NCBI GenBank assembly: GCA_937892225.1
Contig: CALAUH010000246.1
Location: 1 to 5,448 of the forward strand
Reading direction: 5' to 3'
DNA: 5,448 bases
Source: an uncultured Treponema sp.
GTDB lineage: Bacteria > Spirochaetota > Spirochaetia > Treponematales > Treponemataceae
A program made the position numbers and the translations under genes. Below, piece after piece: positions 5,420 to 5,448 of the stretch (position 1 is its first letter; the number at the start of each line of letters is the position of its first letter). Below the pieces are notes generated by a model that did not search any database, was not told where the DNA came from, and was given only the letters and a program-made list of their open reading frames with translations.

Positions 5420-5448
5420 AAAAAGATATTTGTTAAATAAAAAAAGCT
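5420..5448. repeat. Direct repeat, right copy, cut by the window edge
   Basis: This is the second copy of the sequence at 5239-5267, identical over the last 17 bases (5432-5448) and similar before that. In the left copy the next bases to the right are the rest of the terminator stem and the tRNA end, so the same are expected beyond 5448. The window stops exactly while the match continues, so the true repeat length is unknown. Confidence 0.6.

Noticed and set aside
1..5448. CRISPR array, riboswitch or defence genes
   Set aside because: No regularly spaced repeats of CRISPR type, no recognisable riboswitch core, and all long frames outside the four housekeeping genes are shadows.

Overview
This AT-rich window carries the nusA-infB-rbfA translation/transcription block, followed by a convergently oriented truB and a short, structured intergenic tail. 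The IF-2, NusA and TruB sequences and the base composition fit a low-GC, host-associated spirochaete of the Treponema type. That assignment rests on my impression of the proteins and has not been tested by a search.

Layout. Positions 1-1126 (+) hold most of nusA, cut by the left edge. Positions 1135-3729 (+) hold a complete infB. Positions 3729-4112 (+) hold rbfA, which shares one base with the infB stop. These three look like one transcription unit read from the left, with an 8-nt gap and then a 1-nt overlap. Positions 4111-4154 form one perfect hairpin that can terminate both rbfA and the facing truB (4153-5208, minus). truB appears to have its own promoter at 5215-5220, placed so close to the ATG that the message may be leaderless.

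Positions 5209-5448 contain no convincing protein gene but are full of structure. Read on the minus strand there is, in order: a hairpin with a short U tract (5337-5365); the 3' half of a tRNA (T arm, acceptor 3' strand and discriminator base, 5287 to about 5321) with no matching 5' half in the window; and a canonical intrinsic terminator directly behind it (5258-5285). The stretch beyond that terminator (5239-5267) recurs 181 bp away at the extreme right edge (5420-5448), so a second tRNA end plus terminator probably lies just outside the window. The simplest reading is a displaced tRNA end (attachment-site scar), or a tandem unit beside a tRNA gene. A 110-bp imperfect inverted repeat (5310-5419) overlaps it.

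How the genes work together: NusA controls elongation, pausing and termination and couples RNA polymerase to ribosomes. IF-2 places initiator tRNA on the 30S subunit. RbfA matures the 30S subunit. TruB makes pseudouridine 55 in the tRNA T loop. The coding part is ordinary housekeeping, with lineage-specific additions: a zinc ribbon at the end of NusA, an Asn/Gln/Gly/Arg-rich disordered region in IF-2, and a non-standard C-terminus in TruB. I do not see a new defence or mobile system inside the window. The right-hand 190 bp is the part most worth following into the neighbouring sequence.
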